Below are positions 17,818-27,121 of a stretch of 64,000 nt of DNA, in pieces (position 1 is the stretch's first letter; every line of letters starts with the position of its first letter). The notes under the pieces were generated by a model, which saw only the letters and a list, made by a program, of their open reading frames with translations, was not told the origin of the DNA and did not search any database. This stretch comes from a candidate division WS6 bacterium OLB21 (GTDB lineage: Bacteria; Patescibacteriota; Dojkabacteria; B142; OLB20), in assembly GCA_001567305.1 (NCBI GenBank), contig JYPD01000011.1, positions 1-64,000 on the forward strand, given 5' to 3'. A program made the translations under genes and the position numbers.

Positions 17818-19098
17818 TCAGCAATTAATAGCAGTCGGATCAGAACATCCTAGCGGGTTAGGGCATGAACTTTTGTAAGTAGAGGGATCTCCGTTTTTAA
17901 CTTTAAATTTGTACCCACAACTGGGGCAAATAACTTCATCTTTATATAAAAGTTCTTGACCTTGAGGCGCAAAGGTTATGGATTGTGTTTGAAACCCTAC
18001 ACCGACAGATTTATCTCGAGACAGGCCGTAAGAGAATCCGCAACCCTTGAGCACATAATTTTCTTGCTGCATTCTTAGTATTTGTTCCTCTTTATCCAGT
18101 AAGTCAAAACTGGCCAAGGTCGGTTGTTGTTCACGGATGCCTTTAAGGAAAGCATCAAGCCTGTATTGCTGTCTCCAAATTTCTTCGATGATTAGTAGGA
18201 GACAATCTTCATCTGCGTTAAAATCTGCTGAATAAAAGATTCTTGCTGCTTCTGCTTCAATCGAAGGGATGATTGTTTCTTGAATTTGCCTGCGAATATC
18301 GGTTTCTAGAAATGTCGCAATCTCTCTGGATTCAGATTCGGTAAGAGATGTTCTTCTTCTTTCTTGAATAAACCTTAAGATTGCTTCATGATCGCTTGAG
18401 CCAATCTCTCTGGAAAAGCTCATGATATCTGTATCCGTCAGATTTGTTTCCTGAGGAACTTCTATTTTCAACTCTTGCAGGAGCTGCTGATAGTCATTAT
18501 AGTTTCCGTTGCTCGGAAACCAGTACTGATTTACAACTTCCACACCATCATTAAAACTGTAGATGAAGATACTGTCGTTGCCTTCGTAGCCACGCTCTTT
18601 AGCTTGTTCTGTTAATGGTGGACTGGGGCTAAATTCAACTAGACTTCCTTGATATCCACTCGCACGCGCAGTAACAAGCTTTTCGTAGAAGCGTTTGTTT
18701 TCTATAGCTCGAGCGTATTCGAAATCATAGCTTGTTACCTGTGTAGAGATTAGTGATTCATCGAGCAGTGAATCAATGAATCCAAATTGTGATTGTAGCC
18801 TTAAACCATCGTCTGTATCTCTCCAATAAAGTTCGTAGTTGCTTTCTCCTTGATGCCTTGCGATAAATCGCTCTGTAATTGCCGAAAACAAATTGTCACT
18901 TGTTTCAGCAAGTGCTGCTGTATAGGCTTCGGGAGAGGATTCGTAATAACTGCTAAGTAAAGTGGCAACATAATTAATTGAGTTACCTGCAATACCGGTA
19001 AAGGCATTTTTGAGCTGACGAACAGATTCAAGACGAGGATCAAGTTGCTGATTAATATCTATATTGTCAACGGTTGTTATTGCAGGTGCTTCGCCCAA
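17818..19098 (-). CDS. Unknown protein with C-terminal zinc ribbon, under a cobalamin riboswitch
   Basis: 426 aa from a TTG start (TTGGGCGAAGCA); an in-frame stop lies four codons upstream, so no longer start is possible. The first 340 residues are acidic, mostly helical and without recognised domains, membrane segments or signal peptide. The C-terminus has CPSCGYKFKVKNG then CPNPLGCSD, a probable Cys4 zinc ribbon, plus extra cysteines at the end. A cobalamin riboswitch core lies in its leader on the same strand. No B12 enzyme or transporter domain is seen. It may be a B12-linked factor, but that is inferred only from the riboswitch. Confidence 0.75.
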   Translation of the reverse strand: MGEAPAITTVDNIDINQQLDPRLESVRQLKNAFTGIAGNSINYVATLLSSYYESSPEAYTAALAETSDNLFSAITERFIARHQGESNYELYWRDTDDGLRLQSQFGFIDSLLDESLISTQVTSYDFEYARAIENKRFYEKLVTARASGYQGSLVEFSPSPPLTEQAKERGYEGNDSIFIYSFNDGVEVVNQYWFPSNGNYNDYQQLLQELKIEVPQETNLTDTDIMSFSREIGSSDHEAILRFIQERRRTSLTESESREIATFLETDIRRQIQETIIPSIEAEAARIFYSADFNADEDCLLLIIEEIWRQQYRLDAFLKGIREQQPTLASFDLLDKEEQILRMQQENYVLKGCGFSYGLSRDKSVGVGFQTQSITFAPQGQELLYKDEVICPSCGYKFKVKNGDPSTYKSSCPNPLGCSDPTAINC

Positions 19099-19103
19099 AG
19101 TAT

Positions 19104-19245
19104 TGTATTACGAGCAGGGAACATAAAAGTTCGAGAAGGTCTCTGCTCGGAGAAATAATGTAGTCTTACGGTATTCGGACTTTATCAACCGTTGCGGCAC
19201 AGTGAGGGAATCACACCCTACTTCCCCGTAAGCTGATCTCAATAT
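19104..19245 (-). ncRNA. Cobalamin (B12) riboswitch
   Basis: On the minus strand the conserved core is present in order: GGGGAAGTAGGGTG-TG-ATTCCC, then CTG-GCCGCAACGGT, then AAGTCCGAATACC. This corresponds to the GGGAA / GGTG-ATTCC / CCGCAACGGT / CCGAAxACC blocks of cobalamin riboswitches. A 7-bp stem, CTTACGG (19226-19232) with CCGTAAG (19165-19171), closes the core. A second stem, CGAGCAG with CTGCTCG (about 19111-19150), follows and could be the expression platform next to the TTG start at 19098. Confidence 0.85.
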
Positions 19246-19440
19246 ACACAAAAGGTCACAAAATATGCAATCCTTTTGCCAGTAAATGTTAAAATCGTTA
19301 TCATAAGCAGGAATATTTTGATTAAATGAATCCTTTTAAAGCAGTTAAATCATCGTTAAAAACGCAGGCTCTAAAGATCAACTTCGGGGCTGAATCCGCG
19401 CTATCTTTGGAGGGCGTCTGTAGAAAAATCTAGATATTGG

Positions 19441-20127
19441 ATGTTGAATTCAATTTATCCAAAAAATGTAAAAGGGCAGAATCTACACTTGGTAATAAAG
19501 GAGGCTCTTGAGAATGATAAATTCATTTTACACATTGGATGTGGAACAAATGCACAAGCTTTACGAGATCTAAAGGCTTTAGGTGCGAAGAATCTAATTG
19601 GTTTAGATTTTCAAATTGAAGGTAAGCTTCCGGCGGATATTGTTTGTGTAAGTCTTGATCTGCGAGCAGGTCTTCCTGTTGAGGATAATTCGTTTAGGGG
19701 TGTGGTTTTTGGGTCTTATCTTTTCTCACAACTTGAACCTGAAGAATTACTAAAACTTCTAGAAGATATTGACCGTATTACAGGTGAGGGTAGCAAGGGA
19801 TTTCTTGGTCCCTTTTATCCTCGAAAATTATTTAATAGTCCTTTTTCAGAGAAATACAAGGATTTCAAGAATCCATTGTTTGGTTTTGTCAGAAGCAGAA
19901 GCACAAACAAAAACAAATGGAGACTTTATAGATCCAGAACTGCAAGTTTGTCGACAGTATTATCATCAAGTAGAAATAATCGAATCAGTAAGTTCACAAT
20001 ACCTTTTATAACTTTTTCTGATCTGGGGTTAAAGGCTATGTCGGCAAAACTGGCCGGCAATGCTCAGATAAAAAAGGATTATAAGCCAGTTTTGCCGAAC
20101 GAGTATTACATTACTTTCGAGAAGTAA
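19441..20127 (+). CDS. SAM-dependent methyltransferase-like protein, possibly frameshifted
   Basis: 228 aa with a methyltransferase-like motif I, FILHIGCGTNAQALRDL, then NLIGLDFQ and LPVEDNSFRGVVFGSYLF. Codons 150-195 look unlike a protein (Arg/Ser/Asn runs), while another frame there reads GDFIDPELQVCRQYYHQVEII, so two compensating indels near 19890 and 20015 are possible. An upstream frame from ATG 19326 (MNPFKAVKSSLKTQALKI) may be the true N-terminus. Substrate unknown. Convergent with pyk. Confidence 0.6.
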   Translation: MLNSIYPKNVKGQNLHLVIKEALENDKFILHIGCGTNAQALRDLKALGAKNLIGLDFQIEGKLPADIVCVSLDLRAGLPVEDNSFRGVVFGSYLFSQLEPEELLKLLEDIDRITGEGSKGFLGPFYPRKLFNSPFSEKYKDFKNPLFGFVRSRSTNKNKWRLYRSRTASLSTVLSSSRNNRISKFTIPFITFSDLGLKAMSAKLAGNAQIKKDYKPVLPNEYYITFEK

Positions 20128-21538
20128 TGTAGTCTTTCATGTCTACATACTCAAATATGCTTGGGAATGTGCTCAGATTACCGAGGATTTCATTACCCTT
20201 GCCAATAACTAGCAATTTGCTAGTTTTAGATACCAACTTTTGTTCGTATATATAGTTAATAATGCCCGAGATGGCAGCATCTCTGTCTTTGTACCTGAAC
20301 GGATAAGTAAAAGCTTGAATACCTTTACTTAAATTTAACTGTCTTTTTAGGATGCTGTCAGAAACAAAAGCATAAATTGGAAGCCTGAGATTATGTCTGG
20401 CAAGAAGCCGCGCGGTACTACCTACTTGGCTGACAACGATAATTGCATCGAGTTCAAGTGTCTTGCTAACCTCAACTGCAGCGTTTGTCATGGCCACACC
20501 GATTTGTTGGTCATCAAGTTGAAATGATGGGAAAACCTCTGGCTCCATAAATTGCTCGTTTTCTATAGCAATCCTGCTCATAATTTCGACGGTTTCGATT
20601 GGGTATTTTCCTGCTGTGGTTTCGCCGGATGTCATGACAGCATCTGTACCATCTAATACTGCATTGGCAACATCTGTAATTTCTGCTCTGGTTGGAAGCG
20701 GTTTTTCGATCATCGATTCCAGCATGTTTGTTGCAGTTATCACTGGTTTTGCGGCTTCATTACATTTGTATATGAATTCCTTTTGCAGTATTGGCAGTCG
20801 TTCTAACGGAATTTCTGCTCCCATATCGCCACGAGCTATCATTATGCCGTCTGATGCTTTTAAGATTTCATCAAAGTTATCGACTCCTTGTTGATCTTCA
20901 ATCTTGGCTATAAGTTTGATCTTAGAATCCTTAAGATATTTTCTGATAATTGAGATATCTTTTTTGCTTCGAATAAATGAAGCTGCAATAAAATCCCAAT
21001 TGTCACTAGTGCAAAATTCAATCTGTTCGATGTCTCTTTTGGTTACAGGAGGATTATTCAAACTTGTACCCGGAACATTCATGCCTTTTCCACCTTTGAT
21101 AACAGAACCATTGATTACTTTTGTATAGATTTTTGCGTTTGCAATCTTTGTGACACGAAGCATGGTCTCGCCTTTGTCTATGTAAATGATGCGATCTGGC
21201 TTCATTTCTTTATACAGTTCGGGATAGGTTACAGGATAGATTGGATCTTCTTCTTTGCTGCCGATAATAAATTCATCTCCTGGTTTTACTAAAACATCTT
21301 CTGAGAATTTGTTCAGTCGCAACTCGTGTCCCTTTATATCGAGCATTAAGGAAACATCTTTAGAAATTGACCTAACAAGATCTGCCACTCGCTTAAGTTC
21401 TGGCACATCTGCGAATGCCCCGTTGATTCTGGCGACATTCATACCGCTTTTAATCATCTTTTCAAGAACTTCTGGCGCCCAACTTGAAGGTCCGATTGTA
21501 CAGACGATTTTTGTTCGTTTAGATAAATATTTTCCCAT
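20111..21538 (-). CDS. pyk: Pyruvate kinase
   Basis: 475 aa from ATG 21538 (MGKYLSKRTKIVCTIGPSS). Converts PEP and ADP to pyruvate and ATP. Barrel motifs: LIAKIEDQQGVDNFDEIL with the catalytic Lys, MIARGDMGAEIPLERLP, and TNMLESMIEKPLPTRAEITD, then DAVMTSGETTAGKYP. The C-terminal domain is complete. Odd point: the usual ARxNFSHG loop reads ARINGAFAD, so the Ser/His residues near the K+ and ATP site are replaced. The start is 3 nt from the stop of the upstream SpoU methyltransferase gene. Confidence 0.94.
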   Translation of the reverse strand: MGKYLSKRTKIVCTIGPSSWAPEVLEKMIKSGMNVARINGAFADVPELKRVADLVRSISKDVSLMLDIKGHELRLNKFSEDVLVKPGDEFIIGSKEEDPIYPVTYPELYKEMKPDRIIYIDKGETMLRVTKIANAKIYTKVINGSVIKGGKGMNVPGTSLNNPPVTKRDIEQIEFCTSDNWDFIAASFIRSKKDISIIRKYLKDSKIKLIAKIEDQQGVDNFDEILKASDGIMIARGDMGAEIPLERLPILQKEFIYKCNEAAKPVITATNMLESMIEKPLPTRAEITDVANAVLDGTDAVMTSGETTAGKYPIETVEIMSRIAIENEQFMEPEVFPSFQLDDQQIGVAMTNAAVEVSKTLELDAIIVVSQVGSTARLLARHNLRLPIYAFVSDSILKRQLNLSKGIQAFTYPFRYKDRDAAISGIINYIYEQKLVSKTSKLLVIGKGNEILGNLSTFPSIFEYVDMKDYITSRK

Positions 21539-21540
21539 TT

Positions 21541-22068
21541 TTATTCTTGTATTAAAGTATAAATTGCGATGGCGCATGAAATAGTTACATTTAGTGATGC
21601 CCCTTTGCCAAACATGGGGATATAAATAGCATGATCTGCCTTAGCCAGCGTTGCTTTTGAAACTCCCTGTGCTTCATTACCAACAATCAGGGCAATCTTA
21701 CCGAATTTTGGAAGGTACTTACTTGCAAAATCTTTAACAGAGATAGCATCATCAGTAAGTTCAACTGCAATTATTGCATATCCCTGCCTGCGAAGTTTCT
21801 CAATTACCTTGCCGGTTGTTTTTCCTTGTTGCCAGCGAACGCTATTTTCTTTACTGCGAGAGACTTTTTGAAGCTCTTTTCCAAATGGTGGAATATGTGA
21901 AATTCCAGTTAGAAATATTTCTTTTACGCCTGATGCATCTGCTGTTCTGAACATACTGGCTACATTTCTGGCGTATTGGATATTTTCAAGAACCAAAACT
22001 AGCTCGAGCTTAGGACGCTCAAGTTTTCTTTTAAATCGTTTTAGTTCTATTCCTCTAAGTTGTTTCAT
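21541..22068 (-). CDS. SpoU/TrmH-family RNA 2'-O-methyltransferase
   Basis: 175 aa with the three SPOUT motifs: NVASMFRTADASGV, then ALIVGNEAQGV, then IYIPMFGKGASLNVTISCAIAIY, which form the SAM-binding trefoil knot. It 2'-O-methylates tRNA or rRNA; the target cannot be assigned. It precedes pyk by 2 nt in the same orientation and probably shares its transcript. Confidence 0.88.
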   Translation of the reverse strand: MKQLRGIELKRFKRKLERPKLELVLVLENIQYARNVASMFRTADASGVKEIFLTGISHIPPFGKELQKVSRSKENSVRWQQGKTTGKVIEKLRRQGYAIIAVELTDDAISVKDFASKYLPKFGKIALIVGNEAQGVSKATLAKADHAIYIPMFGKGASLNVTISCAIAIYTLIQE

Positions 22069-22177
22069 CGTATTTTCAAGATTGATAGTAACATAAACTT
22101 GCCTGCTTTGCAGTTCCTACTTGTAACTGTTTGCTATTTTACATAAAGTATATAGAAGACTAATTGCCCAAACTTTT

Positions 22178-23719
22178 ATGTACAGCAGACCAAAACCTCT
22201 TGTGATGATATTTATGGATGGAGTAGGAGTTGCCCCTCCCAGTCCAGGAAATGCTGTTAGTTTGGCAAAAACCCCAAGTTTAGACTATTTGTGGCCGACT
22301 TATCCGCATACATATTTACATGCAGCAGGTTTAAATGTCGGTTTGCCACATGGTGTCGACGGCAACAGTGAAGTCGGCCACATGAATCTTGGCGCAGGCA
22401 AGGTAATTTTTCAGGAACTGCCTAGAATCGATAACGCCATCACCTCCGAAATATTTTTCAAGAATCAAGCACTTATCGATGCCTTTAACAGGTCACATGA
22501 CCATAAGGTTCATATTATGGGACTTATTGGAACGGGACAGGTGCATTCGTCATTTGGCCATCTGATTGCTTTGCTAGAAATGGGCAAGAGGCTTCGTGCC
22601 AACGGCGATAATGTCTACATCCATGTTGTCACAGACGGTCGAGACTCTCGTCCTCAAGGTGCAAAGAAACTTCTCGAAAGGCTTGAGGTTGAAATGAAAA
22701 GAAACGATTGCGGAACTATAGCTTCTCTTATCGGAAGGTATTACGCTATGGATCGTGATGAAAGATGGGAAAGAACAAGAAAAGCTTATGACTTAATGGT
22801 TCACGGTAAGGGTACCATGGTTAAAGACTTCAACGAAGCTCTCAACTTATCATATAAGCAAGAAAAGTATGATGAGTATCTTGAGCCATATGTGATTGCC
22901 CGAGGAGGAGAACCGATGGCCACTATTAGCGAAGGAGATGCAGTTATCTTCTTTAACTATCGTCCTGATCGAGCGGTACAAATCACCAGAGCATTTGAAG
23001 AAGATCCTTTTCCCGGATGGGATCGTGAGTTAATAAAGAATCTTTACTTTGTGGGCCTTTCCAATTATGAAAAAGGCTTCCCTAGAATTCAAGCTTTTCC
23101 TCCGGAACGAATCACTCATCCGCTTGGAAAAGTTCTTTCGGACAATCGGCTTCGACAACTCAGAATCACAGAATCAGAAAAGTTTCCGCATGTAACATAT
23201 TTTTTAAATGGAGGAAATCAAATTCAATATCCCGGAGAAGACAGAATAGAAGTACCCTCTCCTAGAGATGTAGCCACCTATGATCAAAAACCTGCTATGA
23301 GTAGCGAACTTGTTACAGAGATACTTATCGAAAAGGCCAAGAGTGGTTACTATGATGTAATCATGACTAACTTCGCTGCTCCTGATATGGTGGCTCATAC
23401 GGGCGTGTTAGATGCAACAATAGAGGCAATGCAAATTGTTGACGGATGCATTGGTAGAATAACTGCAGCTGTTCTTCAATTGGGCGGAGCAGTTATTATT
23501 ACTGCCGACCACGGAAATGCTGAAGAAATGATAGATTTACAAACCGGAAATGTTGATACCAAACATTCTACAAACCCAGTACCATTAATTATTGCTAGGC
23601 ATGGTTTAGAAAGCAGGGAATTAAGTTTTGGGATTTTGGCAGATGTAACTCCAACGGCACTTGGGATGCTTGGAATACAAAAGCCACCTGAAATGACTGG
23701 GAGAAATCTATTGGTCTAA
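22178..23719 (+). CDS. gpmI: 2,3-bisphosphoglycerate-independent phosphoglycerate mutase
   Basis: 513 aa, full length for the family. Converts 3-phosphoglycerate to 2-phosphoglycerate. Metal and catalytic motifs: MIFMDGVGVAPP, GNSEVGHMNLGAG with nucleophile Ser64, VTDGRDSRPQGA, IGRYYAMDRDERWERT, NYRPDRAVQITRA, FAAPDMVAHTG and ITADHGNAEEM. Divergent from the pyk/SpoU unit, so two lower-glycolysis steps are adjacent. Confidence 0.96.
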   Translation: MYSRPKPLVMIFMDGVGVAPPSPGNAVSLAKTPSLDYLWPTYPHTYLHAAGLNVGLPHGVDGNSEVGHMNLGAGKVIFQELPRIDNAITSEIFFKNQALIDAFNRSHDHKVHIMGLIGTGQVHSSFGHLIALLEMGKRLRANGDNVYIHVVTDGRDSRPQGAKKLLERLEVEMKRNDCGTIASLIGRYYAMDRDERWERTRKAYDLMVHGKGTMVKDFNEALNLSYKQEKYDEYLEPYVIARGGEPMATISEGDAVIFFNYRPDRAVQITRAFEEDPFPGWDRELIKNLYFVGLSNYEKGFPRIQAFPPERITHPLGKVLSDNRLRQLRITESEKFPHVTYFLNGGNQIQYPGEDRIEVPSPRDVATYDQKPAMSSELVTEILIEKAKSGYYDVIMTNFAAPDMVAHTGVLDATIEAMQIVDGCIGRITAAVLQLGGAVIITADHGNAEEMIDLQTGNVDTKHSTNPVPLIIARHGLESRELSFGILADVTPTALGMLGIQKPPEMTGRNLLV

Positions 23720-23769
23720 CTTGACTGAAAGCATTGTAAGAACTATTCTGAAGTCAGATAAACATTAAT

Positions 23770-24357
23770 ATGAAAAAACTATCTCAACTTCTGGACTTTT
23801 CTACTGATATCGCCCTTTCATTTTTTTTGCTGTTTATTTTTGGTTTCGGTTTTGTTCTTGCCGTCAGTTTGACGCCTTTATCGATAGATTCTAATTCGAT
23901 TATTGCTTCTGATTCGAATAGTGTTCTTGGAGCAAGTACCGTATCTGCGAATATCTTTTCTCCGGTAACTGGTCAAGGTGATTATGTAAACACCAGCGTC
24001 GTTTCTGACAATGAGTCGAGCCTTGTATTAAATATCGATGTAGACAAAGACTCGCCACTAGTAACTGAGTTCCCTGTAGCAGTAATCAGCGCTTCGCAAA
24101 GCGAACCATTAACGGTTTTTGCAGAACTCGATATCCCCTCAGACTATAAGAAGTCAATAAAGTACACTCTTGTTGTAGAAGACAATGAATATGTCGTGTA
24201 TGACGATAACTCAAGTAAACTGCACAGAGATTTTGAACTTAATGTTGTCGCAGGGGCAAGCACAGAGGTAATCCTTAAAATAGAATCATACTCTGGGCGA
24301 AACTATGGATTAGATCTTGCCTTAAAGCTAACAAAAAAGCCAAGCCAATTACCTTAA
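23770..24357 (+). CDS. Secreted or anchored beta-rich protein, unknown
   Basis: 195 aa with a hydrophobic segment at about residues 14-37 (LSFFLLFIFGFGFVLAVSL) acting as signal or anchor. The extracytoplasmic part is rich in Ser, Val and Asp, consistent with a beta-sandwich. No domain recognised. It overlaps the end of convergent lepA by 4 nt. Confidence 0.65.
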   Translation: MKKLSQLLDFSTDIALSFFLLFIFGFGFVLAVSLTPLSIDSNSIIASDSNSVLGASTVSANIFSPVTGQGDYVNTSVVSDNESSLVLNIDVDKDSPLVTEFPVAVISASQSEPLTVFAELDIPSDYKKSIKYTLVVEDNEYVVYDDNSSKLHRDFELNVVAGASTEVILKIESYSGRNYGLDLALKLTKKPSQLP

Positions 24358-26252
24358 TTAGTTTTCAAAGCCTTAATAAACACATCTTTTGGTAGCTCAA
24401 CACTTCCAAATTGCTTCATTCTTTTTTTACCTTTCTTCTGTTTTTCTAATAGTTTTTTCTTTCTGGTAATGTCTCCTCCATAGAGTTTGGCTGTAACATC
24501 TTTTCTATATGCCGGAATTGTTTCGCGCGCGATTACTTTGGCACCTATACTTGCTTGAATTGGGATTTTGAATTGCTGTCTGGGAATAAGTTCTTTTAGC
24601 TTCTTAACTGTTTCTCGACCTCTATATTCTGCATTACTTGTATGTGTTAAGAAACTTAATGCTTCAATTGTTTCGTAGTTTACTACTAGTGCGACTTTAA
24701 CAATATTTGCATCTTTGTACTCTTTAAATGTGTAATCCAGTGAAGCATATCCTTGAGATAAGGATTTTAACTGGTCGAAAAAATCAATAATAATTTCTGC
24801 AGTCGGAATATCGTATTTAATAAGAACATGTTTGTGTCCGGCTATATGCTGGCTGCTTAAATAATCCATCGTCTTATAAAGTCCTCTTCTTTTTGTTGCA
24901 AGCTCCATAATTCCACCAATATATTGCTCAGGTGTAAGAATCTCAACTTCAACCCACGGCTCATAGATTTTATTAATTAACGAAGGATCCGGAAATTCAG
25001 CGGCATTTCTGATATGAAGCATTCCTTCTGAATCAATATTAGCCATGTTGACCGCTTCGACCTTGCTGTAATCTTTGGTGGCAAGTTCTAACTTGTATTC
25101 AACACTTGGCGTTGTTGTTATTAGATCAATGTCGAATTCTCGTTCTAATCTTTCCTGGGTAACTTCCATATGCAGAAGTCCAAGAAATCCACAGGAAAAA
25201 CCTGACCCTAATGCTTGGGAATTTTCCTTTTGAAAACTTATTGCTGGATCGTTGAGCGCCAGTTTTTCGAGTGCCTCTTGAAACTGGGGAAAATCATCGG
25301 CATCGATTGGATAAAGTGATGCATAAACCATAGGCTTTGGGCGGACATACCCTGGTAAAAGTTGTGCCTTTTTTTCGAATTGTTTTAAGGTGATTGTGTC
25401 TCCGGCATGAACGGAACGAATGTCTTTAAGCCCTGTAGCTATGTAGCCGATTTCTCCTGTTTTTAACTTTTCCTGTAACGATAACTGAGGTAAGACATAA
25501 CCAATTTCGACTGGTTCAATCTCTGTACTGCTTCCGATCATAACAATTTCGTCTTTAGCTGCAAAACTGCCGTCTACAATTTTAACCAAGGCAACAACTC
25601 CTTTGTGTTCATGATAGAAAGAGTCGTAAACGAATGCTCTTGGCTCTGATGCCGTTGAAGCATTTGGACAAGGTACTTTCTCTATGATCGCATTCAGTAA
25701 ATCTGTGACTCCTAGTCCGGTTTTTCCGGATGTAAGAATGATATCATCTTCATCGAAGGCAAATGTTTCAACTAGGCTAGCTTTAACCTGCTCCACATTG
25801 GCGCTGGGCAGGTCAATTTTGTTTATTACGGGAATTATCTCTAGGTTGTATTCAAAGGCTTTGTAAACTGTAGTGAGTGTTTGAGCCTGGATTCCTTGGG
25901 TGGCATCAACTAATAAAACAGCTCCTTCTGCTGCAGCTAAAGATCGAGATACTTCGTAAGAAAAATCAACATGGCCAGGTGTATCTACCAGATTGATAAT
26001 ATAGGGCGCTTCACTAATAAAATCCGTATTTTTACCGCTGTATTGATAGTTCATGCGAGCGGTCTGCATTTTAATTGTGATTCCTCTCTCTTGCTCAAGT
26101 TCAAGGGTATCAAGCATTCTATCTTTTGAATCTCTGGCGCTAACATTACCGGTGATTTCCATGATACGATCTGCAAGAGTCGATTTTCCGTGATCAATGT
26201 GTGCAATAATTGCAAAGTTTCTAATTTTGTTTCGTTGTTCATTATCTTCCAT
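24354..26252 (-). CDS. lepA: Elongation factor 4 (LepA)
   Basis: 632 aa from ATG 26252 (MEDNEQRNKIRNFAIIAHID); upstream in-frame ATGs give non-homologous extensions. G1 AHIDHGKSTLADRI, G2 ERGITIKMQ, G3 VDTPGHVDFSYEVSRSLAA, G4 NKIDLPSA. The LepA C-terminal domain is complete (AKLYGGDITRKKKLLEKQKKGKKRMKQFG in parts). A ribosome-associated GTPase that back-translocates stalled ribosomes. Intact despite a T7 run, in contrast to many neighbours. Confidence 0.96.
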   Translation of the reverse strand: MEDNEQRNKIRNFAIIAHIDHGKSTLADRIMEITGNVSARDSKDRMLDTLELEQERGITIKMQTARMNYQYSGKNTDFISEAPYIINLVDTPGHVDFSYEVSRSLAAAEGAVLLVDATQGIQAQTLTTVYKAFEYNLEIIPVINKIDLPSANVEQVKASLVETFAFDEDDIILTSGKTGLGVTDLLNAIIEKVPCPNASTASEPRAFVYDSFYHEHKGVVALVKIVDGSFAAKDEIVMIGSSTEIEPVEIGYVLPQLSLQEKLKTGEIGYIATGLKDIRSVHAGDTITLKQFEKKAQLLPGYVRPKPMVYASLYPIDADDFPQFQEALEKLALNDPAISFQKENSQALGSGFSCGFLGLLHMEVTQERLEREFDIDLITTTPSVEYKLELATKDYSKVEAVNMANIDSEGMLHIRNAAEFPDPSLINKIYEPWVEVEILTPEQYIGGIMELATKRRGLYKTMDYLSSQHIAGHKHVLIKYDIPTAEIIIDFFDQLKSLSQGYASLDYTFKEYKDANIVKVALVVNYETIEALSFLTHTSNAEYRGRETVKKLKELIPRQQFKIPIQASIGAKVIARETIPAYRKDVTAKLYGGDITRKKKLLEKQKKGKKRMKQFGSVELPKDVFIKALKTN

Positions 26253-26331
26253 GAATGGATTATACATGGTTATTGCCATACTTGAATAGCAAATTGTTCT
26301 CATCACTATTTGCAAATGCTAGTATGTAAAC

Positions 26332-27120
26332 ATGAAGAAAATATTGACTATTCTACTTGTAGGATTCGTCTCGTTACTTTCTGTGATTGTAGTTTCCTCA
26401 GTATTCTTCGGTACAGAAAGAAGTATGGACAGCATTCGCTTTCTATCTAGTCGACTTGGTTTGTTGAGTCAGCCAAAACGCAACATCGATTACTTGTCCT
26501 ATACTAGTGATAACTCCGAAGGGTCAATTCTGGGGGACTTTGATATAAAAATCGACCATTTGAAACAAGATGTCTATCAAGCAATTGAGTTTCAAAAAAA
26601 GCCCTCACCATTCCTTGTTCCCACAGAAGGTATAGCTGCGCACAAGAACTTTCTATACGATCCGGTTCGTCATGGTGGTATCGACATTTGGACAAATCAA
26701 GAGGGAAAGGGTGTGAGTCGCGGATCAAGTAAGGGTTATCCTGTATACTCGGCATGTTCTGGTGTGGTAATTAGAGTATATCAACCGAATGAAGAAATAG
26801 AAGTCGAATGTAATCGTATCGATGAATCATTCTCTGAAGATGTCCCCTCGCTTCATGTTAAGGTATTATATGCACATATGGGTGACGCAGTTACCAAAGA
26901 AAGGTATCATAAGTTAAGCGTAGGTCAAAGACTCACAAAAGGGCAGTTAATCGGTTGGCAGGGTAATGTAAGTTCGATCGTTCCGGTTAATCGAGTTACT
27001 CATCTACATTTTGGAGTATATGATTTAACTAGATCTGGTCGACCAACAGTTGATCCAGAGTACTATATCGGAGTGCCAACAACAATTGTTGGACAAATAT
27101 TTAAAACAGAAATTGAATAA
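26332..27120 (+). CDS. Secreted M23-family (LytM-like) metallopeptidase domain protein
   Basis: 262 aa with an N-terminal membrane segment (residues 5-27). The C-terminal M23 domain shows the zinc-ligand pattern RHGGIDIWT (HxxxD), then VLYAHMGD and THLHFGVYD (HxH). This fits peptidoglycan endopeptidase activity outside the membrane. A 40-residue insertion separates the first and second motifs. A lipoprotein gene starts 2 nt after its stop, so the pair is probably an operon for wall remodelling. Confidence 0.88.
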   Translation: MKKILTILLVGFVSLLSVIVVSSVFFGTERSMDSIRFLSSRLGLLSQPKRNIDYLSYTSDNSEGSILGDFDIKIDHLKQDVYQAIEFQKKPSPFLVPTEGIAAHKNFLYDPVRHGGIDIWTNQEGKGVSRGSSKGYPVYSACSGVVIRVYQPNEEIEVECNRIDESFSEDVPSLHVKVLYAHMGDAVTKERYHKLSVGQRLTKGQLIGWQGNVSSIVPVNRVTHLHFGVYDLTRSGRPTVDPEYYIGVPTTIVGQIFKTEIE

Positions 27121-27121
27121 T

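Noticed and set aside
19104-19245. T-box or SAM riboswitch reading of this leader
   Set aside because: No T-box sequence or K-turn/SAM core is present, whereas the cobalamin blocks occur in the right order and on the strand of the downstream gene.
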